A stretch of 64,000 nucleotides of DNA, from contig NZ_JBHEBG010000002.1 of NCBI RefSeq assembly GCF_046557915.1, forward strand, positions 372,001 to 436,000, read 5' to 3'. Below, one piece after another: positions 53,506 through 62,734 of the stretch. Every line of letters starts with the position of its first letter. Positions within the stretch are counted from its first letter, which is position 1. Source of the DNA: JBHEBG01 sp046557915. Its GTDB lineage: Bacteria; Bacteroidota; Bacteroidia; Flavobacteriales; Flavobacteriaceae. The notes below the pieces were generated by a model. The model made no database searches and was not told the DNA's origin. It was given only the letters and a program-made list of their open reading frames with translations. Position numbers and translations under genes: made by a program.

Positions 53506-55029
53506 ATGGAGGTAAAATTTGGATCCGAAATAATACAATCCTATAAGAGGTTATCTTATACGGCATGGTATGCATTAGCAGAATTTGTTGATAATTCTAC
53601 AGAAGCTTATTTACGAAACGAGGATGTACTCAAGCCAATATTTGCTGAAGAAAATACAAGTCTCAAAATTTCGATTGTTTATGATTCCGGTAACGGTCAA
53701 ATTGTTATTTCAGATAATTCGATTGGTATGTCAAAAACGGATCTGGAAACGGCACTAATAGTTGGGAAAAGACCTGCCTATGATAAAGGACGTTCACGAT
53801 ATGGTCTAGGTATGAAGACCGCTGCGTGTTGGTTAGGAAATGTATGGCATATAAAGACAAAGAAATTTGGTGAAACAGTCGAGCATAATGCAACAATAGA
53901 TGTTGCTAAAATAGCTCAGGAGAATACGGACGTAAACTATGAGCCAATTGAAGGAAAGGATGCTAATGAGCATTATACGGTTATAGTTATTGAACAATTG
54001 AATAGGGGTCTAGGAGGTCGGACCAAAGGAAAGATTAAAAACTTTTTAAGGTCTATGTACAGAAAAGACTTTGCCAATTACGGTTTGAAAATAAGCTGGC
54101 AAAACGAGCTACTAGAATGGGACTCAGAGAAAATGATTTTCAGCAAGTTATATGAAAATCATGAAGGAGAGAAAATGAAAAAAGATATTAGTTTCAAAAT
54201 TGGCGAAGACGAAAACGAAAAAGAAGTCACAGGATGGGTAGGTGTTTTTGCAAAAGGAAGTAGGAGAGATGCAGGATTTTCCATAATACAAAACAACAGA
54301 GTTATTAAGGGATGGCCAGATTCATATCGACCAGAAACTCTATATGGTGAAGGAGGAAGAAATGATTTAGTAAACCAGAGATTGGTCGGTGAAATTCATT
54401 TGGATGATTTTGCGGTAAGCCACACTAAAGATGAGATAATATTCTTGAACAATGAGCAAGAGGAATTAGAAGAGATTTTATTTGAAAAATGTGCAGATTA
54501 TAAAAACTTTGCGCTGGAATACAGAAAATATTTGGATGATGAAAGAACCCCAACTGTTGACGATAGTACTAGAGCTCTAAATGAATTTGAAAAAGAAATT
54601 ACATCAGGTGAATTTCAGGATAAAATCATTGGAATGGCAATTCCTGAAAAAAGTCTAATTCAAAAAGTGAAGCTTAATCTTGTTCAAGCCGTTACAAAAA
54701 GAATTCCTGCTTCGCTTAAAGCAAAAGTAGACGGCTTAGACATTCTTATATACATGGATTCTCAATTATCTGCAAATGACCCATATGTTTTAATTGAGTC
54801 AACGCAAAGTGATAAAAGAGTAATTATTATAATTAATGAGGCACATCCGCATTGGATGTACTTAAAAGGTTCGGACAGTATTCTAAATTTTATTAGACAT
54901 TGTACATATGATGGTGTTTCTGAATGGAAAGCTAATTTTAAAGTTGGCAGATTAGACCCAGATACGATAAAGCACATTAAAGATGGTCTTTTAAGAGTTC
55001 CTCTCGAAATGGAAAAGCATCAAGAATAG
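53506..55029 (+). CDS. GHKL (MORC/HSP90-like) ATPase
   Basis: This is a 507-residue ATPase of the gyrase/HSP90/kinase/MutL fold. The N-box is Glu26-Phe-Val-Asp29-Asn30 (LAEFVDNSTEAY), the G1 box DNSIGM at 70-75, and the G2 box GRSRYGLGMKTAACWLG around 100-106. An S5-like domain with R and K residues follows (about 225-340; GWVGVFAKGSRRDAGFSII). It resembles bacterial MORC-like proteins found in restriction-modification operons, where ATP-driven clamp closure is thought to control DNA loading. The last 170 residues are unassigned. Confidence 0.88.
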   Translation: MEVKFGSEIIQSYKRLSYTAWYALAEFVDNSTEAYLRNEDVLKPIFAEENTSLKISIVYDSGNGQIVISDNSIGMSKTDLETALIVGKRPAYDKGRSRYGLGMKTAACWLGNVWHIKTKKFGETVEHNATIDVAKIAQENTDVNYEPIEGKDANEHYTVIVIEQLNRGLGGRTKGKIKNFLRSMYRKDFANYGLKISWQNELLEWDSEKMIFSKLYENHEGEKMKKDISFKIGEDENEKEVTGWVGVFAKGSRRDAGFSIIQNNRVIKGWPDSYRPETLYGEGGRNDLVNQRLVGEIHLDDFAVSHTKDEIIFLNNEQEELEEILFEKCADYKNFALEYRKYLDDERTPTVDDSTRALNEFEKEITSGEFQDKIIGMAIPEKSLIQKVKLNLVQAVTKRIPASLKAKVDGLDILIYMDSQLSANDPYVLIESTQSDKRVIIIINEAHPHWMYLKGSDSILNFIRHCTYDGVSEWKANFKVGRLDPDTIKHIKDGLLRVPLEMEKHQE

Positions 55030-55428
55030 TACTGTACTTATTACTGTCTTGATTGGCCTAAGAGGATTTTGGTAAAACAATAGGCGAGGGGAGCGGCCAT
55101 ATTTTAGGGGGCTGGTTACTATTTTTCTTTGTAATTGAAAAGGTGCTTTTACGTTAAAACAGTCTTAAGAGTTACAATGGATCCTAAAATATAGCGACTG
55201 AGCCGTACAACTTGTCCGCCATTTGGAGGATTGTTTCTAAAATTATCTACGTGACAAAAGAAATTACCTAGTGGGTGATTGCTTTTGGCGGCGAGATGAA
55301 GCGTCTGCCTTTATAGCGCCAACGTGCCGGCTCGCTCCTCGCTAAAAATGTACTTTGGGTATATTTTCTTTACGCTCGGCCGTGTTTCTTTTTTATCAAG
55401 AAAAAAGAAAGGAATATTCAATTCTTCA
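55030..55428. other. Intergenic region, 399 bp, downstream of the cassette
   Basis: No gene. It contains G+C-rich words unlike the cassette (GCGCCAACGTGCCGGCTCGC around 55318 and CGCTCGGCC around 55373) that also appear, inverted, in the repeat copies as GGCCGAGCG and CGTTGGC. They may be ends of a dispersed element. The inverted CTTTTTT / AAAAAAG run near 55392-55407 (TTCTTTTTTATC and AAGAAAAAAGAAA) could form a terminator-like hairpin. Confidence 0.5.
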
Positions 55429-55884
55429 TCAGTATTTTTTATCTAAAAGGTAACAATCAAATAAAACATCACCAAAAACACCCATTTCAAAGACTTGCTC
55501 GCAAATAGCCAATTTTGTCTCTGAGTCAAATCTCGTTTGATCCATTTTTTCTTCATCAGCAATGTAATCTATCCACATTCTTAAATCAATTATATCTTGA
55601 TTTTCGTATAGAATTTTTACAATTTTCAAATCGGTCTCAGAAGCTTTAATTAAATCGGTCCACTTTCTAAACCCTGCCATTTGTGCAATCGCGTGTTGGG
55701 CTTTCATTAAAGTCAAGTTTTCTTCATCAAGATTGTAATCGTAAATAACTAATTCGATATCGAAATGCTTTGGCTCATATTCATATGACAATTCACCAAA
55801 TTCATTGTTAATGATAAGTTTTCTAGTTTTAAAATCTCTGTGTAAGTTTTTAGATTGAAGTTTAAAGAAATCAATAGTATCCAT
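55429..55884 (-). CDS. Small protein of unknown function, intact copy
   Basis: This is a 151-residue cytoplasmic protein: DFFKLQSKNLHRDFKT at the N-terminus, YEYEPKHFDIE, MKAQHAIAQMAGFRKWTDLI (a helical domain) and an acidic C-terminus. The family seems restricted to Bacteroidota, and its function is unknown to me. Its 5' part and upstream DNA are duplicated at 50561-51074, on the other side of the cassette. It could be an accessory gene of the island or the original resident gene into which the cassette entered. Confidence 0.8.
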   Translation of the reverse strand: MDTIDFFKLQSKNLHRDFKTRKLIINNEFGELSYEYEPKHFDIELVIYDYNLDEENLTLMKAQHAIAQMAGFRKWTDLIKASETDLKIVKILYENQDIIDLRMWIDYIADEEKMDQTRFDSETKLAICEQVFEMGVFGDVLFDCYLLDKKY

Positions 55885-56284
55885 AATATAATCCTTTGTT
55901 CCAAAGATTATTATCCAAGAGGTTGTGCATTCGTATACTTTTTTCGGATAATAAGCCTTGAGGGTTTATATTATCAATTATGGTGGATGAAATCTTTGCA
56001 CGAATGAGCAGGCATACCATAAACACCTGATTAAATTTAAACATTTTGTTCTAATTATTTCCAGATGGAATTTTTTTTTTATCCACAACTAGAACGTTAT
56101 GCATAGAACAAGTGTATAGAAATTTTGAAGCGTGGATTTGAGCTAGGGAAAGTTTTATACTCTTGCGGCAAGCTGACGAGAATCTCGTAGAAAAAAAATT
56201 TGCATACATTTCCTCGAATACGAGAATTTTGAATGAATCTAAAAGGCTAGCTTTTAAATGGCGTTGGCCGAGCAGCCATTTTAC
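55768..56284. repeat. Direct repeat B (about 515 bp), right flank of the cassette
   Basis: This is the partner of 50561-51074. It covers the first 39 codons of the intact small gene and about 400 bp upstream, with the same ATTTTAC end. The copies differ by scattered substitutions and a short A/T-run length change. The non-coding part contains TCATAATATAATCCTTTGT-type promoter sequence close to the gene start. Confidence 0.88.
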
Positions 56285-56636
56285 ATAGCGACAAATTATG
56301 GTACAAATGCGTAGCATTCACGAACACCCGTAAAATAATTTGTACGTGAGTAAATGCAAACATGCGGCGAAGCCGATTTCTTAAGAAAGTTTGATGACCC
56401 CGTGCCATGGTTTTAATAAAAGCTACTAGTGAAGATGTATTTTCTGTCAACAAAACTTATTGTCAATATCCGTAATTTGTTTTTACATAATATCTGACGA
56501 TATGGTTCTAAAGATTACATATCTGATATTATATAAAATAGCCATGACGGGGCTATACACAAATTACGGGTAGGTTTGTTCCATAATTTATATTATGTAA
56601 AATAGAAATTTTAAGAACCCACACAGCAGCCATCCT
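56285..56636. other. Intergenic region, 352 bp
   Basis: No gene. Beyond repeat B the sequence has several short palindromic patches (AAATGCGTAGCATT around 56311; GCGGCGAAGCCG around 56363; ACAAATTATGG / CCATAATTTATA) and reads like a dispersed non-coding element. It ends at the stop codon of the second DUF5916 gene. Confidence 0.5.
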
Positions 56637-58817
56637 CTACCAATTAAACCAATGTGTAAATTTTAAGGTAAGCGACCAGTCCTTTCCCGTATTAGGATCT
56701 AACAATTGCGTATTGGTATACACCAAAAATAAATCCGAAGCGGGCTTATAACGCCATTGAAAACGCGAATTAAGGTTAAAGTTTTTAGACTGCTCGTTGT
56801 ACTGAAATAAGTTGGCAAAAAACAGTTTATTGGTAAATGTAATATCCACTTCGGAACCAATCAGCCAAAATTCGGTAGTATTCCAAGGTGCCGGTAAACG
56901 GATATGGTTATAGCTTAGGTTTCCGCTGATACTTACATAGGGTTGAAACCGATACCCCAACTCACTGCTGATGTTTAGGCGTTCGCCATCGGAATAATAC
57001 CCGCCATAGCGCCCACCCACCGTATAAGTAAACATACTTTGGGGTTTGGAGGCATATTCAAATCTAACCGCATTCCAATGGTGTTTTGTTCCCGTAGCTA
57101 GGGAATCCTTGCCCGATTGTGTAGGATCAAAAGGTGCCAATAGTTCTACATATTCGTCCGTTAACCCTACTTCAAAACTGCTCCTATTGCGGAAACTAAA
57201 CAGGTATTCCAACGTACTTAGGTTATCGGTACGCTCTAGTTTTTCATTAAAAAAATAGGTAGTGGTCACTTTTGGGCCGTGGCTAAGCAGTTTACCGTCT
57301 TCCTGCTTTGGAAAAAAAGTGTGCCCTAAAAAGGAATTTACATTCACATAGGCATTTCGGGGTACAAAACCCACTTCTGCCCTGTACGACTCCCCTACGG
57401 ACTGTTCTTGTACCCTCCAGTTCCATCTTCGGCTCTTATACTCCAAATGCGCCGCTTGGGTAACGCCATTATCACCAATACGACTGGGAGAAAAAGATTT
57501 AAGGAAAAAGGCCTTACCCGTCCATAGATTATTAAAAGAAGCCAAATTATACTCTATTCCTACGTTGCGATTGAACTTTGGGAATACGGTACGCAACGAA
57601 TCCGCTTCTTGCGGATACCGTAACGATTCTTTATTAACGAACATTAGCCCTATACTAGATCGACTAAACATTTTACGTTGTAAGGAAAGCACGGCAAAAT
57701 TCTGGTTGGGTAGCCCTATATCCTCTATACTTTCCGTTTGCATATCCATGAGTCCCACGCGCCATTTCTCGTTCAAATTACCGCTTAGTCGCGCCCCAGC
57801 ACGTATGGGCACCCCCAGCCCTATGCGTCTAGAGAAAAATGGACGGATGGTAGGATATCCAAAATTGCCGAACAAATCCCCGTTTTCCAGGAAAAACTGC
57901 CGCCTTTCGGGAAAAAACAACTCAAATCGGTCTAAATTGGTAACCTGCCTATCTACTTCTACCTGAGAAAAATCGGGGTTTACCGTCAGGTCCAGGTTTA
58001 ACGAAGAGCTAAGACTTACTTTAACATCGCCTCCCACTTTTTTCTGGGTGTCGGTTTCCTTTTCAGAGCCTCCGGTAACACCGCCCAATACATACGGAAT
58101 TACAGAAATATTGGTCCTTGGTGCCGGTGGTGGTGCATCCCAGACCAATACCCCGGTATACGCCAAGGACGCCGTAGGGAATTGCCTGGGGATGGGTGTC
58201 CAACTCGATTTCTCACTCGATTTTAGGTCGAGCCGACTGAAATTTATCCCCCACTCCATAACACCTGCTTTGTAACGGATAGATTTAAAGGGAATGGCCA
58301 TTTCAACCACCCATTTGTCCGGGTCGCGTTTCACCTTAGAAATCCATTTATTGTCCCAATTTAGGTCTACACGGCCCCCTTCAAACATGGTACCATCCCA
58401 TTGCGCCCCAGCGGCATTGGAACCAAACGAAAAACCCGTGGTCTGGTTGTTGAAAGGATCCATAAAAAGTAAAAAGTTATCGTTCTTACCAAAGGAAAAA
58501 TCGCGCCGTAACGATTCTACATAATACTTACCGGGCACACTGTTATAAAAAGTAGCGGCCAAATAGATGTTTTTGGTATCGTAAGTCATACGTATTTCGG
58601 AACGCTCCTCTGCCTTTCCGGTATCCATGGGCAATACCATAAAAAAATCATCGGCCACATCGGTTTGTTGCCAGGCCATCTCATCTACTATACCATCTAT
58701 AACTACCGGATGCGCCGTTTTTCGGATATGGTATTGGAAGGCTTCGTTCTTTTTTTGGGCAGTGGCAGTAAAGATGCCTAGGCCGATGGCGAAAATTAAG
58801 ATGCTGCTTTTTATCAT
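56637..58817 (-). CDS. Second DUF5916 outer-membrane protein with CBM9-like domain
   Basis: This is a 726-residue paralogue of the protein at 3104-5329. Signal peptide LIFAIGLGIFTATAQ, a CBM9-like N-terminal domain (VVIDGIVDEMAWQQTDV, MTYDTKNIYLAATFYN), then the DUF5916 barrel-like region with NLDRFELFFPERRQFFLEN. It is clearly diverged from the first copy, so both are probably kept for different substrates or partners. Function unknown. Confidence 0.88.
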   Translation of the reverse strand: MIKSSILIFAIGLGIFTATAQKKNEAFQYHIRKTAHPVVIDGIVDEMAWQQTDVADDFFMVLPMDTGKAEERSEIRMTYDTKNIYLAATFYNSVPGKYYVESLRRDFSFGKNDNFLLFMDPFNNQTTGFSFGSNAAGAQWDGTMFEGGRVDLNWDNKWISKVKRDPDKWVVEMAIPFKSIRYKAGVMEWGINFSRLDLKSSEKSSWTPIPRQFPTASLAYTGVLVWDAPPPAPRTNISVIPYVLGGVTGGSEKETDTQKKVGGDVKVSLSSSLNLDLTVNPDFSQVEVDRQVTNLDRFELFFPERRQFFLENGDLFGNFGYPTIRPFFSRRIGLGVPIRAGARLSGNLNEKWRVGLMDMQTESIEDIGLPNQNFAVLSLQRKMFSRSSIGLMFVNKESLRYPQEADSLRTVFPKFNRNVGIEYNLASFNNLWTGKAFFLKSFSPSRIGDNGVTQAAHLEYKSRRWNWRVQEQSVGESYRAEVGFVPRNAYVNVNSFLGHTFFPKQEDGKLLSHGPKVTTTYFFNEKLERTDNLSTLEYLFSFRNRSSFEVGLTDEYVELLAPFDPTQSGKDSLATGTKHHWNAVRFEYASKPQSMFTYTVGGRYGGYYSDGERLNISSELGYRFQPYVSISGNLSYNHIRLPAPWNTTEFWLIGSEVDITFTNKLFFANLFQYNEQSKNFNLNSRFQWRYKPASDLFLVYTNTQLLDPNTGKDWSLTLKFTHWFNW

Positions 58818-58996
58818 TCCTCTTTCTCCCTTAAAGCAATAGAGAAACGGGCTTTACTATTTTGGTAATGACACATCAATATGGCATGGGTTTGTTTAAA
58901 AAGAAGGTTGAAAGTACAGTTTTAGCTCGTAATGTGCAATATCTGAACAAAATGTTGCCGTATCGTTGTAAAAAGAAGTTTCCGATACCACTTTTG

Positions 58997-59485
58997 TTAC
59001 TTAACAGCAAGCAGCGTTATATCCGTACACGCATTCTTTACCAATAGATTACCTTCAAAATATAAAGTACATTGAATTTTTACCGTAGAATTGAAATTAG
59101 AATCATAGGTTTCTTCATAATTCTTGATACAAGGGCCGTTTAAAACTACCCTCCCCTGTTCTATATTTAGTTTGGTGCCCAAGGATTTTTCCAATACATA
59201 GGTCTCTACATCGCGACCCATATGAATTCTAAAATTACCGTCCTCTTTGGAAAAACCCAATATCCCTATATGCGCCCCTGCCGCAAATTCCCAGGCCGCA
59301 CATACCGAGTCTACAGTAACCGTGCCTGCCTCATAGCTTTTTAGCAATGCCAGCCTTCTGGCATCTTCCTCTACAAATTGTTCCTTATTATCCATTTCCA
59401 CGGCTTCTTCTTGCTGTGCCCCTACCCGTACACAAATCAATAGCAAGAAAAAACAGAATAGGCGATTAATATTGGTTATGTGCAT
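58997..59485 (-). CDS. Secreted small protein of unknown function
   Basis: This 162-residue protein starts with a signal peptide (LFCFFLLLICVRVGAQ). A short helical region (VEEDARRLALLKSYEAG) is followed by a beta-rich domain (GILGFSKEDGNFRIHMGRDV, STVKIQCTLYFEGN) with four cysteines that could form two disulfides. No family is recognised. It is a neighbour of another small unknown gene on the same strand. Confidence 0.65.
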   Translation of the reverse strand: MHITNINRLFCFFLLLICVRVGAQQEEAVEMDNKEQFVEEDARRLALLKSYEAGTVTVDSVCAAWEFAAGAHIGILGFSKEDGNFRIHMGRDVETYVLEKSLGTKLNIEQGRVVLNGPCIKNYEETYDSNFNSTVKIQCTLYFEGNLLVKNACTDITLLAVK

Positions 59486-59531
59486 ATGTCTTTTTTATAA
59501 TTATATCCATTTACAGGTGATTGCAGGTACT

Positions 59532-59960
59532 TTACCAAAACTCCCACCATTTTTTATTTTTTAGCGTAGCCCCTTGTATGGGCAAAAGGTTAAACTGTCC
59601 CCCATTTTTACGTACCTCCCACTCCCCCTTGGGGTTGTCGGATTCACTTGGTGCCCGGTTATTACTCAACATAAAAAAAGTACCCCCATCAAAGGCCACA
59701 TTATTGGCAACTACGGTATACTCATTGGCCACGGTACGGTAATTCTGTTCCGCCATGGTCTTATACAATTTAGTTCCAAAACCCAATTTATTGGGATCAT
59801 AACCCGCATTGGTAATCATGGAATTTTCCTTGGTAACGGCTGATTTTAATACGTTGCTAAGGTTGGGATCTACACTGGTTACCTTAGATACCCAAATGCC
59901 CGTGGGTTTGCTGTTAAAATTAAATATCCAAACGTATCTGGCATTGTTTACGGCACTCAT
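59532..59960 (-). CDS. Small protein of unknown function
   Basis: This is a 142-residue protein without a signal peptide: VWIFNFNSKPTGIWVSKV, YKTMAEQNYRTVANEYTVVA, FFMLSNNRAPSESDNPKGE and a tryptophan-rich tail (NKKWWEFW). Composition and strand pattern suggest a small alpha/beta domain. It is 46 bp upstream of the secreted protein gene on the same strand. Function not assigned. Confidence 0.65.
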   Translation of the reverse strand: MSAVNNARYVWIFNFNSKPTGIWVSKVTSVDPNLSNVLKSAVTKENSMITNAGYDPNKLGFGTKLYKTMAEQNYRTVANEYTVVANNVAFDGGTFFMLSNNRAPSESDNPKGEWEVRKNGGQFNLLPIQGATLKNKKWWEFW

Positions 59961-60089
59961 GGCGGTTGGTTTATGTTTATCAATTTAGCCCATTATTGCC
60001 CATTTTGCAAGCAAAAGTTAAACAAAATACCAGATTAATTGGTTGTAAGTGATTTATTATGAGATAAATAACGTAGTGAAAGATATGGT

Positions 60090-60851
60090 CTACGTTCTTA
60101 TGATGGCATTCATAGCTTCCAAGAAATCGTCCTTCCTAGTTCTGGAAATGCTCGCTGTATGATCGTTACTCATAAGAATATAACCGCCGTCCGATTTCAC
60201 AAATTTCTTCACCTGTTTTAAATTGATCAGAAAGCTGTTGTGTACCCGCATAAAAAATTGCTCTAGCAAAAGACCCTCGTACTCCTTTAGATGTTTGCTT
60301 ACCAGGAGTTGTGTCTTATCCTTAAGCACAAAATTGGTATAGGAACCATTGGCCTTGCAATAAACGATGTCAGCTACGTTTATAAATTCGAAGCCATCCG
60401 AAGTAGCAAGACAAATTTTGTTAAGTTTTGGTTTTTCTTGCCTTAGGTTCTGCATTAAAGTTTCTAACTGTTCCTTATAGACATCCTGGTTCTTTTTAAC
60501 CCTAGCTTTTTCAACGGCACTTTGCAGTTCCTCCAAATCTATAGGTTTCAGCAAATAATCCAAAGAACTAAACTTTACCGCTTTTATGGCATATTGCTCA
60601 AAGGCCGTTGTAAATATTACTTCAAAATGTATATTGGGCAGTTGCATCAACACATCGAACCCTGTACCAGTTTGTAGCTCAATGTCTAAAAAAACAACAT
60701 CCGGGTCGGTATTTGTTATGGTAGCTACGGCTTCATTTACGGTGGCTGCTGTTGCTACAACACTTACGTCGGTACAGAACTCCTCCAATAGGTTTTTTAG
60801 GGTTTCCCTGCTATGTTTTTCATCCTCTACAATAACGGCTCTTAAACTCAT
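60090..60851 (-). CDS. LytTR-family response regulator
   Basis: This is a 253-residue regulator with a receiver domain (about 1-120; acceptor Asp in DVVFLDIELQTGTGF; KPIDLEE) and a LytTR DNA-binding domain (about 150-250; MRVHNSFLINLKQVKKFVKSDG). It is the last gene of a three-gene signalling operon with two upstream kinases (11 bp after the nearer one). Confidence 0.94.
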   Translation of the reverse strand: MSLRAVIVEDEKHSRETLKNLLEEFCTDVSVVATAATVNEAVATITNTDPDVVFLDIELQTGTGFDVLMQLPNIHFEVIFTTAFEQYAIKAVKFSSLDYLLKPIDLEELQSAVEKARVKKNQDVYKEQLETLMQNLRQEKPKLNKICLATSDGFEFINVADIVYCKANGSYTNFVLKDKTQLLVSKHLKEYEGLLLEQFFMRVHNSFLINLKQVKKFVKSDGGYILMSNDHTASISRTRKDDFLEAMNAIIRT

Positions 60852-60862
60852 GTGCTACTAAT

Positions 60863-62731
60863 TTATATCGGTATTCTAATCATTACCAGGGTGCCCAAAG
60901 ACTGCCCCTTCGCGTCTATTTTATCTCGTATTTCTATGCTTTTATTGGTAGTATCTTCTGCAGGCTTCAATACCCTTAATCGTTCTTCGGTAACTTCTAC
61001 CCCTCTAGATCGGTGTATGGAGGTATTTTTGTGGGTTACCTCCCGCCCTACTCCATTATCATCAACCTCACAGAGGATTTGGTCGCCCTCTTTTTTATAG
61101 CTTATCTTAAGTCTTTTGTCGTTCCCCGGTTTATTCAGGAGGCCATGTAAAATAGCGTTCTCTACGAAGGGCTGTACCAGTAGTGCTGGGACTTCTATCG
61201 CTTCTGGATCTATACTTTCGTCTACACTGAGCTCATAGTTGAAGACGCCATCGAACCGCAGCGATTCCAATTCCAAATAGTCGTTCAACATTTTAATCTC
61301 ATCTGTCAGCAATACGTTGGTTTCTATGGATCCTTCCAAAATATTCCGGATCAGCCTACTAAATCTAGTTAAATATTTTAAGGCCGATACCTTATTGTCC
61401 GAGGTTATTAAATGTTGGATGGAACCTAAGGAGTTAAAAATAAAGTGCGGGTTGATCTGTGCTCGCAACGCTCTAGTTTTATTGGTAAAGGCTTCTTTCT
61501 GAAAGTGAAGTTTTTGGTTCTGCTCCAAGAAAATCTTATAGGCCAGTCCATAAGCAAAAACAATAATATCAATGGTACAGCCCACCATAAGATAATACCG
61601 ACTCTTTAAATCTAACAAGCCCGATCCGGCGCTTAAATAAAAGTGGATAATGGTACCCAGTACAAAAAAAGAACCGCCAAAAATTATAAATTTCGGTAAA
61701 ACATCCTTCCCGTAGATTGCCAAATAGATTAGTCCAAGGACCGATGATGATAACAATATCACCCGCTCTAAGTTTATGATATAGATATGTCCGATAAAGA
61801 AATTGTTATAGACGAATGTAGTATCCAATACCAAAATGATGATCTGTAGCAGTAGCATAAATTTTAGAAGCTTATGCAACAGCGGGTAATCTTTCTTTGT
61901 GCTGATATAATAGATTACAAATATGATATAGGCCGAATTTACAATCATTTGAACCCCCTCATAAAACCAATATTTCAAAAGCAGATTATTGCCCAGAAGA
62001 AGGTCGTATAAGCCTAATTCATAACCACTTAACAACACCAATAACCAAAATACATATATAGAATAGAAAAGGAATTCGAGCTTTTTTAAATAGAAGAAAA
62101 TGGCTAACGTAAGTAAGGCCATAATGATACATATCCCTGCAAATATGTACATGGGCAGTGTGGCCCATGCATCTGCTTGTGAGGTATAGTTTTTGGCCAA
62201 GAGATGTCCCGTTTTGGACGTATAACCAAAGTTCCATTTTGTAGGGAGTTCCATGGAAATTACCCGTTGTACTTTCAGATATAGGAAACGATCGTTAAAG
62301 AGTGTTTTGGTAGCTATAGGTGTTTGTGATAGGCCTCCTATTAACTGAACCTCCTGGCTATCCTGAAATTGTCCTACAGTTTTTTCAACAATTTTATTGT
62401 TCTCGGTATAAAAAACGGAGGCAAAACCAAAATTGGAGAACTGAAGATACCAAAGACTGTCTTTTTTTAAGTGGTTATGTGCATCCTTAAAATCTAATCG
62501 CACCCAATAGGTATCTCTAGGATGGGTCTTGTCCTTCAAAGTGGTAGCACTCTTAAATAAAGAATCGGATCGCAATAGCGTATTAATAGAAAGGGTATCG
62601 CTTTTGCTCTTATAAACGGTAAAGGGAATGGCAGTGTCTTTAACCTCCAAGGGGCCTTGGGCACTGGCCATAAAAACTGTGGTTATGACCAAAAATAAAA
62701 GTAAGGGTATATTCTTTAAATAGGGAGACAT
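60863..62731 (-). CDS. 7TMR-DISM sensor histidine kinase
   Basis: This 622-residue kinase has a signal peptide, an extracellular 7TMR-DISMED2-like beta-sandwich (about 30-180; YWVRLDFKDAHNHLKKDSLWY), about seven transmembrane helices (about 190-400), and a LytS-type kinase domain (RALRAQINPHFIFNSLGSIQ; NAILHGLLNKPG; DNGVGRE). The outer domain probably binds carbohydrate or another small ligand. It is paired with the LytTR regulator; a second kinase lies 3 bp upstream. Confidence 0.93.
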   Translation of the reverse strand: MSPYLKNIPLLLFLVITTVFMASAQGPLEVKDTAIPFTVYKSKSDTLSINTLLRSDSLFKSATTLKDKTHPRDTYWVRLDFKDAHNHLKKDSLWYLQFSNFGFASVFYTENNKIVEKTVGQFQDSQEVQLIGGLSQTPIATKTLFNDRFLYLKVQRVISMELPTKWNFGYTSKTGHLLAKNYTSQADAWATLPMYIFAGICIIMALLTLAIFFYLKKLEFLFYSIYVFWLLVLLSGYELGLYDLLLGNNLLLKYWFYEGVQMIVNSAYIIFVIYYISTKKDYPLLHKLLKFMLLLQIIILVLDTTFVYNNFFIGHIYIINLERVILLSSSVLGLIYLAIYGKDVLPKFIIFGGSFFVLGTIIHFYLSAGSGLLDLKSRYYLMVGCTIDIIVFAYGLAYKIFLEQNQKLHFQKEAFTNKTRALRAQINPHFIFNSLGSIQHLITSDNKVSALKYLTRFSRLIRNILEGSIETNVLLTDEIKMLNDYLELESLRFDGVFNYELSVDESIDPEAIEVPALLVQPFVENAILHGLLNKPGNDKRLKISYKKEGDQILCEVDDNGVGREVTHKNTSIHRSRGVEVTEERLRVLKPAEDTTNKSIEIRDKIDAKGQSLGTLVMIRIPI

Positions 62732-62734
62732 ATC

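Noticed and set aside
55300..55400. Integron attC sites near the G+C-rich words
   Set aside because: The words do not match the RYYYAAC and GTTRRRY core sites, and no integron integrase is present.
56051..56453. Two minus-strand frames over repeat B and its flank
   Set aside because: They coincide with non-coding repeat sequence and have no counterpart in repeat A.
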